Notes: generated by a model from the letters alone, not told the origin. DNA of 21,644 nt from DATMNI01 sp035570275 (GCA_035570275.1 DATMNI010000389.1:1-21644), one strand, 5' to 3'; positions 1-7,600 are shown, numbered from the stretch's first letter. Program-made: numbers and translations.

Positions 1-1
1 C

Positions 2-754
2 TCCACGCGCACGCGCACCAGCTTTGAGATCGCCGCCAAGCGCCTGAGCGCGGACGCGGTTTCCATCACGGCGTCGGGCTCCAGCGTGTCCAAGGGCGAG
101 TCGCTGGTGGACACGCTGAACACGCTGGCGGCCATGCGGCCAGATGCCATCGTGATGCGGCACGCGGCCTCCGGGGCGCCGCATTTTCTGGCGCGGCACC
201 TGCCCACCCCCATTATCAACGCCGGCGATGGCACCCACGAGCATCCCACGCAGGCGCTGTTGGATGCCCGGACCATTCTGGATCGCCGGGAGCGCCTGGA
301 AGGCCTGAAGGTGGCCATTATCGGCGATATCGCGCACAGCCGCGTGGCGCGGTCGAACGTGCACCTGCTGTCGAAATTCGGCGCCGAAATTGTGCTCTGC
401 GGGCCGGCGTCGCTGCTGCCGGTGGAACTGGCGCAACTGGCGCCGGGCGTGCGGCTCACCACCGATATCCGCGACGCCATTCGCCAGGCCGACGTGATCA
501 TGATGCTGCGCGTGCAGCTTGAGCGGCAGCACGAGGCGGCATTCCCGGCCAGCGAATATTTCCAGTTTTACGGGCTGCGCCTGGAGCACATGGACCTGGC
601 CAGGCCGGACGCCATCGTGATGCACCCCGGCCCCATCAACCGCGGGCGCGAGCTTTCGAGCGAGGTAGCGGATTTCACCCGGTCGGTGATTCTGAATCAG
701 GTGGAGAACGGCATCGCCGTGCGGATGGCGGTGCTCGAAAAGGTGATTGGATAG
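2..754 (+). CDS. pyrB: Aspartate carbamoyltransferase catalytic subunit (5' truncated by window)
   Basis: Catalyses carbamoyl phosphate plus aspartate to carbamoyl-aspartate, the committed step of pyrimidine synthesis, in the cytoplasm. The frame is open at the window edge and begins inside the carbamoyl-phosphate-binding motif STRTRTSFE (about bases 2-28). An internal GTG at 86 is therefore not the start, and roughly the first 50 residues lie outside the window. Further family motifs are HPTQALLD (about 242-265), the second-domain start VAIIGDIAHSRVARS, and MHPGPINRG near the C-terminus. The stop is at 752-754. pyrC follows after 35 bases on the same strand, so the two are almost certainly one operon. 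No anomaly is visible in the part present. Confidence 0.96.
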   Translation, partial: STRTRTSFEIAAKRLSADAVSITASGSSVSKGESLVDTLNTLAAMRPDAIVMRHAASGAPHFLARHLPTPIINAGDGTHEHPTQALLDARTILDRRERLEGLKVAIIGDIAHSRVARSNVHLLSKFGAEIVLCGPASLLPVELAQLAPGVRLTTDIRDAIRQADVIMMLRVQLERQHEAAFPASEYFQFYGLRLEHMDLARPDAIVMHPGPINRGRELSSEVADFTRSVILNQVENGIAVRMAVLEKVIG

Positions 755-775
755 GCCGCCGTTATTGGATAAGCC
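746..775 (+). repeat. 18-bp direct repeat across the pyrB stop codon
   Basis: ATTGGATAGGCC at 746-757 recurs as ATTGGATAAGCC at 764-775, one mismatch in 12, with an 18-base period. The first copy contains the pyrB stop; the second lies in the short leader of pyrC, just before its ribosome binding site. It looks like a small tandem duplication that lengthened the intergenic gap. Confidence 0.6.
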
Positions 776-789
776 AAGGTGGATAACCT

Positions 790-2082
790 ATGACTATCGT
801 GATCAGGAACGGGCGCGTGATCGACCCGGCGTCGCATACGGACCGCGTTGCCGATCTCCTGATTGTGGATGGGCGTGTGGCCGCGGTGGCCCCGAACCTG
901 GCGGCGCCCAACCTGTCGTCACCCGATGTCGAGGTCTTCGATGCCACGGGCATGATCGTGGCGCCGGGCTTCATCGATATGCACGTGCATCTGCGCGAGC
1001 CTGGCTTTGAGCATGCCGAAAACATCGAAAGCGGGTCGCGGACGGCGGCAGCGGGCGGGTTCACTTCGGTCTGTTGCATGCCCAACACCAAGCCGGTGAA
1101 CGACAGCAAAACGGTGACCAGCTACATTGTGGAGCAGGCGCGCAAGAAGGCGGCGGTGAACGTGTTTCCCATCGGCGCCATCACCAGGGGCAGCGGCGGC
1201 GAGGAGTTGGCGGCCATCGGCGCCATGAAGGCGGCGGGCGCGGTGGCCATTTCCGACGACGGCCTGCCGGTGATGAACTCGCGGGTGATGCGGCGGGCCA
1301 TGGAGTTCGCGCGGTCGTACGATTTGCCGATCATCCAGCACTGCGAGGACCTGAACCTGAGCGCCGGGGGCGACATGCACGAGGGCGTGCCATCGGTGCG
1401 TTGGGGGCTGCGCGGCATTCCGGCCGCGTCGGAAGACGTAATGGTGGCGCGCGACCTGGTGCTCGCTCAGTTGACCGGCGCCCGCTACCACGTGGCCCAT
1501 ATCTCCACGCGCAACGCCGTGGCCATGGTGGAATACGCGCGGCAGCAGGGCTTGCCGGTGACGTGCGAGACCACGCCGCACCACTTTTCGCTCTCGGACG
1601 AAGAGATGGCGCCCTACGACAGCAATTACAAAATGAAGCCGCCGCTGCGTTCCTGCGGCCACCGCGACGCCGTGGTGGAGGGGCTGGTTGCCGGGACCAT
1701 CAGCGCCATTGCTACCGACCATGCACCCCACGCCGGGTCGGAGAAGATGCAGGAATTCGAGCGCTGCCCGTTCGGCATCATCGGCCTGGAGACCGCATTG
1801 GCGCTGGCCATGGAGGGCTTGGTGATCACGGGAAAGATTTCGCTCACCCGCATGGTGGAGTTATTCACGACGGGTCCGGAAGCCGTGATGCGCCTGGGCC
1901 GCGGCACCCTGGCCCCTGGCGCGCCCGGCGATGTGACGGTCTTCAGCACGGACGTGACATGGACCTACGATGTGAACCAGTCGCCCTCGCGCAGCCGGAA
2001 TTCCCCGTTCCACGGGAAGACCTTCCGCGGCGGCCCGATGGCCACGGTGGTGAACGGCGCGTTCGTGTGGCGCAGGGGATAG
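790..2082 (+). CDS. pyrC: Dihydroorotase
   Basis: Zinc amidohydrolase that cyclises carbamoyl-aspartate to dihydroorotate, the step after PyrB. The 430-residue length fits the class I bacterial enzyme. Metal and active-site residues are visible: HxH in DMHVHLREPG (H65, H67), D156 in ISDDG, H184 in IQHCED, H237 in HVAHIST and D310 in ATDHAPH. The usual carboxylated-lysine position of type I enzymes is taken by Asp, as in the bacterial PyrC group that works with PyrB. The ATG at 790 is preceded by a purine-rich AAGGTGGAT. The gene lies 35 bases after pyrB, and the next start codon (GTG 2086) is 3 bases after its stop, so all four plus-strand genes to 3812 may be co-transcribed. Confidence 0.96.
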   Translation: MTIVIRNGRVIDPASHTDRVADLLIVDGRVAAVAPNLAAPNLSSPDVEVFDATGMIVAPGFIDMHVHLREPGFEHAENIESGSRTAAAGGFTSVCCMPNTKPVNDSKTVTSYIVEQARKKAAVNVFPIGAITRGSGGEELAAIGAMKAAGAVAISDDGLPVMNSRVMRRAMEFARSYDLPIIQHCEDLNLSAGGDMHEGVPSVRWGLRGIPAASEDVMVARDLVLAQLTGARYHVAHISTRNAVAMVEYARQQGLPVTCETTPHHFSLSDEEMAPYDSNYKMKPPLRSCGHRDAVVEGLVAGTISAIATDHAPHAGSEKMQEFERCPFGIIGLETALALAMEGLVITGKISLTRMVELFTTGPEAVMRLGRGTLAPGAPGDVTVFSTDVTWTYDVNQSPSRSRNSPFHGKTFRGGPMATVVNGAFVWRRG

Positions 2083-2085
2083 GGC

Positions 2086-3246
2086 GTGATCACGCATATC
2101 GAGATCGAGGGGTTCAAGAGCCTGAAGAAGGTGGCGCTCGATCTCGGCGGTCTGAACATCTTTATCGGGACTAACGCCAGCGGGAAGAGCAATTTCTTCG
2201 AAGCGCTGCGGGTGCTGCAAGGGATCGGATACGGATTCACCATTAGCGAGATCTTCGATGGCAAGCCGAAGAGCGCGACCGGCGAGGTGTGGGAAGGTAT
2301 TCGTGGTGGAAGCGCGTTGGCGAGTTTCCGGAATTCGGCGGTAGCCGAGCCGTCACTCCGCATTGTTCGCTTCACCGTAAAGCTAAAGGCTGAGGGCCTG
2401 GACCAACCTCTGACTTACTCCATCGCCATCGACACCGGCGAGGCACAAATTCGGAGCGAGAGGCTGTGGGTTGGCGAAAACCTCGAAAACCTCATCTTCG
2501 GAGAACAGTTGGCCTCCGTACCGGGCAACCTAACGGTGCCTATGTTGGCGCTAGCGCCCCTGCCGGACGTTTTCGGCGTGCAGCTAACGAAAATCTGTCG
2601 TGCCCTGCTTGCTGACACCCAAGTGTTGGACCCAGCAGCCGAGAACCTGCGAGATTACTCCAAGGTGCCTCAGGCTAGGCGAATGGGAGATCGTGGCGAG
2701 AACTTCGCCGGCCTGGTCAGTTCGATCCTTCCTCAGGATGCAACCACTTCGGCTTACACCTCGTGGCTCAAACAGCTTACCCCGGCAGAACTGGATGAGG
2801 TTGTCCTGTTGCGTGGGGCTCTAAAGGAACCCTTGTTCGCCTTTAAAAAAGGCAACCAGGCGATTCCAGCTTCAATACTCTCCGATGGGACCCTTCGCTT
2901 CGCAGCGATTGCAGCAGCCTTTTTCCAGCCTGACATGCCCCGCACTCTGCTAATCGAAGAGATTGAGACCGGTCTCCACCCCACGCGGCTTCGGTTGCTG
3001 CTGGAACTTCTCAGATCGCAATCGGTGAACGGTACGCCTCAGGTGATGGCGACCTCGCACTCGCCACAGGTACTCGCCTGGCTCACCGAAGACGATTACA
3101 AGACCACGTTCCTTTGCAGAAAAGACGAAGAAACTGGGGCCTCGACGATCATCCCATTGTCGGAAGTGCCTGGGTTTTTGGACCTGGCGCGCAAGCAACC
3201 GGCATCGGATCTGTTTGCGGAAGGCTGGCTGGAAGGCGCGCTTTGA
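2086..3246 (+). CDS. AAA/ABC-type ATPase (AAA_21-like), probable defence ATPase
   Basis: A 386-residue soluble P-loop ATPase of the SMC/RecF/OLD-like class. The N-terminus ITHIEIEGFKSLKK is typical. Walker A is GTNASGKS (residues 28-35), a degenerate ABC signature LSDGT lies near 265-269, and Walker B LLIEEIETGLHP (288-299) has the EE pair that OLD-like ATPases often carry. The H-loop is ATSHSPQVL (H325). The roughly 200 residues between Walker A and the signature are poorly conserved and may sense a target. The GTG start at 2086 is 3 bases after the pyrC stop, with GGGGATAGGG as a likely ribosome binding site. The next gene overlaps its stop. Family knowledge: such ATPases commonly pair with TOPRIM nucleases in anti-phage modules (OLD, PARIS, Gabija-like). 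A defence role here is inference. Third-position base use looks less GC-rich than in pyrB/pyrC, which is compatible with acquisition. Confidence 0.88.
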   Translation: MITHIEIEGFKSLKKVALDLGGLNIFIGTNASGKSNFFEALRVLQGIGYGFTISEIFDGKPKSATGEVWEGIRGGSALASFRNSAVAEPSLRIVRFTVKLKAEGLDQPLTYSIAIDTGEAQIRSERLWVGENLENLIFGEQLASVPGNLTVPMLALAPLPDVFGVQLTKICRALLADTQVLDPAAENLRDYSKVPQARRMGDRGENFAGLVSSILPQDATTSAYTSWLKQLTPAELDEVVLLRGALKEPLFAFKKGNQAIPASILSDGTLRFAAIAAAFFQPDMPRTLLIEEIETGLHPTRLRLLLELLRSQSVNGTPQVMATSHSPQVLAWLTEDDYKTTFLCRKDEETGASTIIPLSEVPGFLDLARKQPASDLFAEGWLEGAL

Positions 3247-3812
3247 GTTTTCAGGTTTTGGTCATACCCGAAGACCCAACCTACAACGGGTATATCCTCA
3301 CGCCCTTGGTGTCTCGAATTCTGGCGGAATGCGGTAAGGCGAAAGCGAAAGTGAAGATGCTCGACAACCCGAAGGTTTCCGGCATCGCCCATGTCTTTTC
3401 GCTCTTGCCCGATATCGTCGAGAGATACGCCCATTTCGACTTGCTTCTGTTGCTGGTGGACGCCGATGGGCGCGACCGGTCCGGCCAATTCGAAAGGTTC
3501 GAAGCTGCCGCTGCCGCCCGACTCGCCCGGCCCGTCCGGCTCATTTGCTGCGCGGCCGTGCAGGAAGTGGAGGCATGGCTTCTGGCGGGTCACACGGCGA
3601 GGCTCGGTCGTCCCTGGAGCGAAGTGCGGGCGGATGTTTCGGTGAAGGAGAACATCTTCGAGGGATTCCTTAGCCAGTTTGGCGACCCGCGCACTCCCGG
3701 CGGCGGGCGCGATGCGCTGATGAAAGAAACGCTTTCGAACTATCGAGGGCTGCTGAAACTCTGCCCCGAGGTGGCCGAACTTCAAGAGAAGGTTTGCGAC
3801 GGTCTACCGTAA
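3243..3812 (+). CDS. DUF4276-like, TOPRIM-like protein partnered with the ATPase
   Basis: A 189-residue protein that I recognise as DUF4276-like. An acidic residue follows the first strand (QVLVIPED, E10/D11). A hydrophobic strand leads into a DxD (LLLLLVDADGRD, D73 and D75), followed by the family-typical AVQEVEAWLLA (E108, E110, W112). A Glu after strand 1 and a later DxD is the TOPRIM arrangement, so a metal-dependent nuclease role is plausible but unproven. I place the start at TTG 3243, which shares TTGA with the upstream stop and has GGAAGG about 8 bases before it. The frame is open further upstream, but that stretch only shadows the ATPase. The overlap implies translational coupling, so the two proteins probably form one system. 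Confidence 0.78.
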   Translation: MSFQVLVIPEDPTYNGYILTPLVSRILAECGKAKAKVKMLDNPKVSGIAHVFSLLPDIVERYAHFDLLLLLVDADGRDRSGQFERFEAAAAARLARPVRLICCAAVQEVEAWLLAGHTARLGRPWSEVRADVSVKENIFEGFLSQFGDPRTPGGGRDALMKETLSNYRGLLKLCPEVAELQEKVCDGLP

Positions 3813-3958
3813 CGCGCCGCAACGGCCCGCACCCTTGTCCAACCTTCACCCGCCTCTGATGCCCGCCTGTGACAATCAACCCCGATCTGGCGGAATACGA
3901 TGGACATGCAAGACTTCACCGGGTTTGACCTGACGCAGGCGTCAACTAGGACCCGCAT
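3783..3958 (-). pseudogene. Remnant of a DUF5615/PIN-like toxin
   Basis: The ATG at 3958 overlaps the end of the DUF433 gene by 13 bases. It opens with MRVLVDACV, which matches the first strand and acidic residue of DUF5615 PIN-like toxins (typically M-R-x-L-L-D-E-C-V). The frame then runs through unrelated sequence and stops after 58 codons; intact family members are about 110 residues. The antitoxin-then-toxin order with a short overlap is the normal arrangement of this family pair. I infer a toxin gene truncated after its first strand. The match is short, so this rests on context as much as on sequence. Confidence 0.4.
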
Positions 3959-4209
3959 GTGAGTCGGTCAGTGGTGATGTCGCGGCTCAACTCAAGGAAG
4001 GTGAGAATCTGCTGGCGGGGAATATATGGATACACGGCCAAGAAATCGTCTATGCTTTCGCCGGTTTCGAGAAAATCGATCAGCGTCTGGACGGGGATGC
4101 GGGTGCCAGTGAAACAAGCGGTGCCGTGCATCGTCTCCTTGTCGATGGTGTCTGTCCAATCTCTCGCGCAACGCCTTCGGGTCAACGGACTTGCCCAAGT
4201 AGCCGGCAT
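3946..4209 (-). CDS. DUF433 family protein (VapB-type antitoxin-like)
   Basis: An 87-residue frame whose core carries the DUF433 signature: TIDKETMHGTACFTGTRIPV (residues 21-40), then LIDFLETGESIDDFL and a small helical segment PYIPRQQILTFLE. DUF433 proteins are small winged-helix antitoxins normally encoded just before a DUF5615 PIN-like toxin. Here only a toxin fragment follows. The first 18 residues are unlike the family, whose members normally begin only a few residues before TIDKE. The only in-frame starts that keep the motif are ATG 4209 and TTG 4185. A second minus frame is open directly upstream, so a frameshift near 4150-4185 is possible and the gene may no longer be functional. Confidence 0.65.
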   Translation of the reverse strand: MPATWASPLTRRRCARDWTDTIDKETMHGTACFTGTRIPVQTLIDFLETGESIDDFLAVYPYIPRQQILTFLELSRDITTDRLTCGS

Positions 4210-4323
4210 CGCGGGGATCGGGGATTCCCCGTAACTTGATACCTGGAAAGGGGACTAAGGCACCTGGCTACCCTGTTGCGCCGCCTGCGGTTTTGAATGA
4301 TAGTATAAGGCGGAGGAAAACGA

Positions 4324-4638
4324 ATGCGCTTTTTATTTAAGGTTTCGATACCGGTGGAAAGTGGTAACGCGGCGGCCCGGGATGGGTTCAAGGCCATCCA
4401 GACCATTCTGGATCAGCAGAAGCCGGAAGCCGCGTATTTCATCGCCGAGGGCGGGAGACGGACGGGGATTCTGATTCTGAATATGGACGATGTCTCGCAG
4501 ATTCCAGCGATTGCGGAGCCCTGGTTCCTGGCGCTGAACGCCGCTGTTGAGGCGACGCCGGCAATGGTTCCGGCGGACCTGGCTAAGGCCGGACCGGCCA
4601 TCGAGAAGGCAGTGAAGGCGTTCGCGAAAGCAGGGTAG
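4324..4638 (+). CDS. Small alpha/beta protein of unknown function (DUF3303-like?)
   Basis: A 104-residue protein starting at an ATG with a clear GGAGGA site about 9 bases upstream. The pattern is a beta strand (MRFLFKVSIPV), a helix containing GFKAIQTILDQQ, strand AAYFIAEGG, strand ILILNMDD, then the loop SQIPAIAEPWF and a C-terminal Ala/Lys-rich helix. This order resembles the dimeric ferredoxin-like fold of small DUF3303/Dabb-type proteins, but no catalytic motif can be assigned. It stands alone, 53 bases before the next plus-strand gene. I am confident that it is a gene and not of its function. Confidence 0.7.
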   Translation: MRFLFKVSIPVESGNAAARDGFKAIQTILDQQKPEAAYFIAEGGRRTGILILNMDDVSQIPAIAEPWFLALNAAVEATPAMVPADLAKAGPAIEKAVKAFAKAG

Positions 4639-4691
4639 GGCGTGGCGCTTATCGGAGGCCGCGAAGGGCTGCCCACGGTAGAATAGGAAAT

Positions 4692-5153
4692 ATGTTCTTT
4701 CGCCGAGAGCGCCCGAAGAATCCCACGTTCACGGAGCGGCTGGACAACCTTCGAAAAGCCGGCTTCACCGTTACGGCACGGGCGGGCACTGCGCGCGCGG
4801 GTGCTCCCCAGGCGGGTGCGGTAGTTCGGGTGAGCCGCGAAAACTGCGCCGTTGATCTGTGGGAAGAGGGCGGTACGGTGCATCGCGAAGACCGCGCCGG
4901 GATTCTGATGGGCGCTGAAATCGGCGCGCTCGTGGATGGCGGCTACCAGAAGTTTTTCCGGACGCCTTCGGGCAAAAAGCCCGCCCTGGCCGACGAGTTG
5001 AAGGCACTGCACGCCTTCGAGGAAGACCTGAAGGAGGGTCTCGGCGAACAGAGCCTGTACAACGAGTCGCTGGGCACCGTGTCCACGTTTTATCTCTACG
5101 ATCGCGTGCAGGACCGGGACCGCGGCGTGCCCAAGCGAATCTGGGAGTCCTAG
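4692..5153 (+). CDS. Conserved-looking hypothetical protein upstream of yggS
   Basis: A 153-residue soluble protein that I do not recognise. It starts at an ATG preceded by TAGGAAAT. The N-terminus is basic (FFRRERPKNP) and is followed by a segment TFTERLDNLRKAGFTV, a possible beta-rich middle (VVRVSRENCAVDLWEEGG) and a C-terminal acidic/helical part (ALHAFEEDLKEGL) ending in YLYDRVQDRDRGVPKRIWES. There is no signal peptide or membrane segment. Its stop is 22 bases before the YggS-family gene, so they are likely co-transcribed. The regular codon use supports a real gene. Confidence 0.7.
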   Translation: MFFRRERPKNPTFTERLDNLRKAGFTVTARAGTARAGAPQAGAVVRVSRENCAVDLWEEGGTVHREDRAGILMGAEIGALVDGGYQKFFRTPSGKKPALADELKALHAFEEDLKEGLGEQSLYNESLGTVSTFYLYDRVQDRDRGVPKRIWES

Positions 5154-5175
5154 CGCAGCAGCTAAAGAGAGCCTC

Positions 5176-5892
5176 ATGGAGAGCCTGCGCCAAAACCTGG
5201 CGGCGGTGCGGGAACGGATTGCCCGGGCGGCGGAAGGTGCAGGCCGCGACCAGGCCGGCATCACGCTGCTGGCGGTTACCAAGATTTTTCCGGCGGCGGC
5301 GATTCAGGAAGCCTACGACCTGGGGCTGCGTGAGTTCGGCGAAAACTACGTGCAGGAGTTCGAAGGCAAGGCGGCGCAGGTTGGCGGCCTGGCGGGCGCG
5401 CGGTTCCACCTGATCGGCCATCTGCAATCCAACAAGTCGAAGAAAGCGGTGGAGCTGTTCCGGGTAATCCAGACCGTGGATTCCGCCAGGCTGGCGCGGC
5501 GGTTGAACGAGGCTCTCGTCCGCCCGGGCCCACCGGTTGCGGATTTGGCGATTGGGCCCGCCGGCGAAAGCCCGCTGGACGTGATGCTGGAAGTGAAGCT
5601 TTCCGGGGAAGACGCCAAGAGCGGCGCGGAACCGGCCGAACTACCGGCGCTCATCGAAGCGGTGCGCGGCTGCCAGAATCTACGCCTGACCGGGCTGATG
5701 ACCATGCCGCCCTGGTCGGACGACTCCGAGGCGTCGCGGCCGTATTTCCGGCGGCTGCGGGAACTGGCGGAGCAGCACGGCCTGACGGGGCTTTCGATGG
5801 GGATGTCGCACGATCTGGAGACGGCAATCGAAGAAGGCGCCACCTGCGTAAGAGTGGGGACGGCGCTGTTCGGGAAGCGGAAGAAGGTGTGA
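5176..5892 (+). CDS. yggS: YggS/PLPBP family pyridoxal-phosphate homeostasis protein
   Basis: A cytoplasmic single-domain PLP-binding protein (alanine-racemase N-terminal TIM-barrel fold) that buffers pyridoxal phosphate and affects amino-acid metabolism; no enzymatic reaction is established for the family. The 238-residue length is normal. Family motifs are in order: LLAVTKIF with the PLP lysine K36, FGENYVQE, FHLIGHLQSNKSKKA, VDSARLARRLN, LTGLMTMPPW, and LSMGMSHDLETAIEEGATCVRVGTALFG near the C-terminus, where the Ser and the Arg/Gly loop bind the phosphate. The first 12 bases repeat partly: GAGAGCCT occurs just before and just after the ATG. It converges on the esterase gene. Confidence 0.93.
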   Translation: MESLRQNLAAVRERIARAAEGAGRDQAGITLLAVTKIFPAAAIQEAYDLGLREFGENYVQEFEGKAAQVGGLAGARFHLIGHLQSNKSKKAVELFRVIQTVDSARLARRLNEALVRPGPPVADLAIGPAGESPLDVMLEVKLSGEDAKSGAEPAELPALIEAVRGCQNLRLTGLMTMPPWSDDSEASRPYFRRLRELAEQHGLTGLSMGMSHDLETAIEEGATCVRVGTALFGKRKKV

Positions 5893-5922
5893 AGCTGGTG
5901 GTCTGGAGACCCGCCTCGCCAT

Positions 5923-7440
5923 CTACTCCGTCATCTTCTTCCGCTGCCTGGCGAAGAAGTCCAGCATCGGACTGAACTGCGGTGCGGCGATGCTGGTGTG
6001 GCTCCCGCCCGGCACCTCAACATAGACGATGTTCGCGCCTGCCTTCTTCCCCGCCTCCACCATCGCGCGCGATTGCGTCACCGCCACTGTCCGGTCGTCG
6101 TCTCCGTGCACCACGTACTCCGGAATGTGAGCGATCTTCACCATTCCCGCCGGATTGCCGCCGCCCGATATGGGCCCCAGGGCGGCGAAGATTTCCGGAT
6201 GCGACATCGCGACACTCCAGGTGCCAAAACCGCCCATGGAATGGCCCATGAGATAAATGCGATTGGGATCGATCTGGTAGTCTCGTCGCACTTCGGCCAG
6301 CACGTCCATGACGTCCCGTTCGGCCGAATCGCGATACATGGACGCCGAATCGCGGCCCTTCGGGCAGGCCACCACCAGCCCCACCCGCCCGGCCTCGCGT
6401 TTCAACGCCCCGCCGTAGCCATCGAACATGATGTTTTCATCGCCTCCCATGCCGTGCAGTGCAATCAGGAGCGCGTTCGGCTTGGAGGCGCTATACGCCT
6501 CGGGAATGAACAGCCGGTACGGCTGCAGCGTATGGTCCTCGGCGGAGCGATAGGCTTTCCGGAAGTCGCCACGCCTTCCGGCGAAGAAATCACGCCCTGC
6601 GTCCAGGGCATCCAGAATCTCGTTGGCCCTGGCAAAGTCGTCGCCCAGGTGGTACGCTGCCAGGTTCACCTCACCGCGATCGGCGCGCTCATAAAGAGCC
6701 AGCGCGTACTCCGCGGTGGGCAGCGCAGGGCTGCCCGTGCCGTTACGGATGGCGGTGCTCTTGGCCAGTCGATTGCGCAGTCGCTCCGCCAAGCGGGCGA
6801 GCGGCTCAATATGCACCGGCAGCGTCTTGACGAGCCCGCCCGGTAGCGCTGGAGCGGGTGGCGGAGCGGGCGACTCTGCCTCCGGCGCCAGACGCACCTC
6901 GATGGTGTAGTCGCCCACCACTTCGGCCGGCAGCCCGACTTTGGTTGAAAAGGGCATCGCAGCGGGATTGAGGGCTATCGCCGAACCAAGGCTCCTCTCC
7001 GCCCCGCCATCCTTTTTCAACGGCACCAGGAACAGCGAGGCCGTCAGTTTCGCCGGCGCGGCCGGGCTGCTGTAAAGGGGAGACAACGTGACTGTGATCG
7101 GTTGGCCCGGGTCGACGATGGCGTGGTCCAGATGCCCCTGCAATCCGGAGGCGAACTCGTAGGCTGGTGTCCAGGCCACGCCGCGCATGACCGCCAGCCC
7201 GTGATAATAGGCGCGAACGGCATCGCCGTATTTTGCAGCCTGGCCGGCCTGGGCTGCCTCACGGGCGAGTTGGTCGGCTTGTTGGCGCTGCTCATCCGTG
7301 AGTTGCAGGGTGTTCCTTTGGGTCCGGTAGGTGACCGAGGTGCGAAGCACCATGCCGGCATCCTGCGCGTAAAGAACCAGTCCCAGGGTGAAAGCGAAAA
7401 AACTGAAAAAGAAAAAGCGGACGAAACGGAAGTGCGGCAT
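5923..7440 (-). CDS. Secreted alpha/beta-hydrolase esterase (PHB depolymerase/peptidase S9-like)
   Basis: A 505-residue exported hydrolase. The N-terminus has a very Phe-rich signal sequence (RFVRFFFFSFFAFTLG, cleavage probably after LYAQ or nearby). Residues 40-300 form a poorly conserved accessory region with a helical stretch rich in Gln/Ala, a Pro-rich segment (PAPPPAPALP) and no recognised catalytic motif. The catalytic domain starts near 300 (QPYRLFIPEAY) with the oxyanion-type HGMGGDENIMFDGYGG. The nucleophile is S401 in GHSMGGFGTW, the acid probably D449 in VHGDDDRTV and the histidine H481 in GGSHTSI. This order is typical of feruloyl-esterase/PHB-depolymerase-like enzymes. The substrate cannot be read from the sequence; a role in polymer breakdown outside the cytoplasm is inference. 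It is transcribed alone, convergent with yggS. Confidence 0.88.
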   Translation of the reverse strand: MPHFRFVRFFFFSFFAFTLGLVLYAQDAGMVLRTSVTYRTQRNTLQLTDEQRQQADQLAREAAQAGQAAKYGDAVRAYYHGLAVMRGVAWTPAYEFASGLQGHLDHAIVDPGQPITVTLSPLYSSPAAPAKLTASLFLVPLKKDGGAERSLGSAIALNPAAMPFSTKVGLPAEVVGDYTIEVRLAPEAESPAPPPAPALPGGLVKTLPVHIEPLARLAERLRNRLAKSTAIRNGTGSPALPTAEYALALYERADRGEVNLAAYHLGDDFARANEILDALDAGRDFFAGRRGDFRKAYRSAEDHTLQPYRLFIPEAYSASKPNALLIALHGMGGDENIMFDGYGGALKREAGRVGLVVACPKGRDSASMYRDSAERDVMDVLAEVRRDYQIDPNRIYLMGHSMGGFGTWSVAMSHPEIFAALGPISGGGNPAGMVKIAHIPEYVVHGDDDRTVAVTQSRAMVEAGKKAGANIVYVEVPGGSHTSIAAPQFSPMLDFFARQRKKMTE

Positions 7441-7465
7441 AGCCTGCCAGTATATATCACGGGCT

Positions 7466-7500
7466 TGTGGGGCAGATTGTTAATCTGATTGTTAATCGGT
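7466..7500 (+). repeat. Short hairpin repeat (partial copy of the 7511/11857 family)
   Basis: TGTGGGGCAGATTGTTAATC followed by TGATTGTTAATCGG. The opening matches the start of the hairpin part of the copy at 11857-11945 (TGTGGGGCAGATTGTCAATC). It lies about 25 bases from the esterase start on the other strand, in its upstream region. Confidence 0.5.
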
Positions 7501-7510
7501 TTCGCATGAG

Positions 7511-7600
7511 CGCCGGGCGCACAGGGGGCAGGATGGAAGTCGCCCGTGGCGCTATGTGGGGCAGCTTGGCAAGCCTGCTTGGCAAGTTGCCGCGGATTGG
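7511..7600 (+). repeat. Dispersed repeat, copy 1 (about 85 bp)
   Basis: Shares an arm of about 45 bases with the copy at 11857-11945 (GGGCGCA, then CAGGATGGAAGTCGCCCGTG, then GCGCTATGTGGGGCAG) and then a variable hairpin part (CTTGGCAAG repeated twice here, against ATTGTCAAT and ATTGGCAAT in the other copy). The arm is almost identical while the hairpin bases differ in a compensating way, which suggests an element whose structure is maintained. Confidence 0.6.

Noticed and set aside
1074..2174. Long overlapping plus-strand frame over pyrC
   Set aside because: It has no recognisable motif and lies in another frame of a gene with a full set of active-site residues.
3114..3242. Upstream extension of the TOPRIM-like gene
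   Set aside because: This part overlaps the conserved C-terminus of the ATPase and resembles nothing; TTG 3243 explains the gene better.
5998..6846. 282-codon plus frame inside the esterase
   Set aside because: It is antisense to a gene with signal peptide and a full catalytic triad and lacks any motif.
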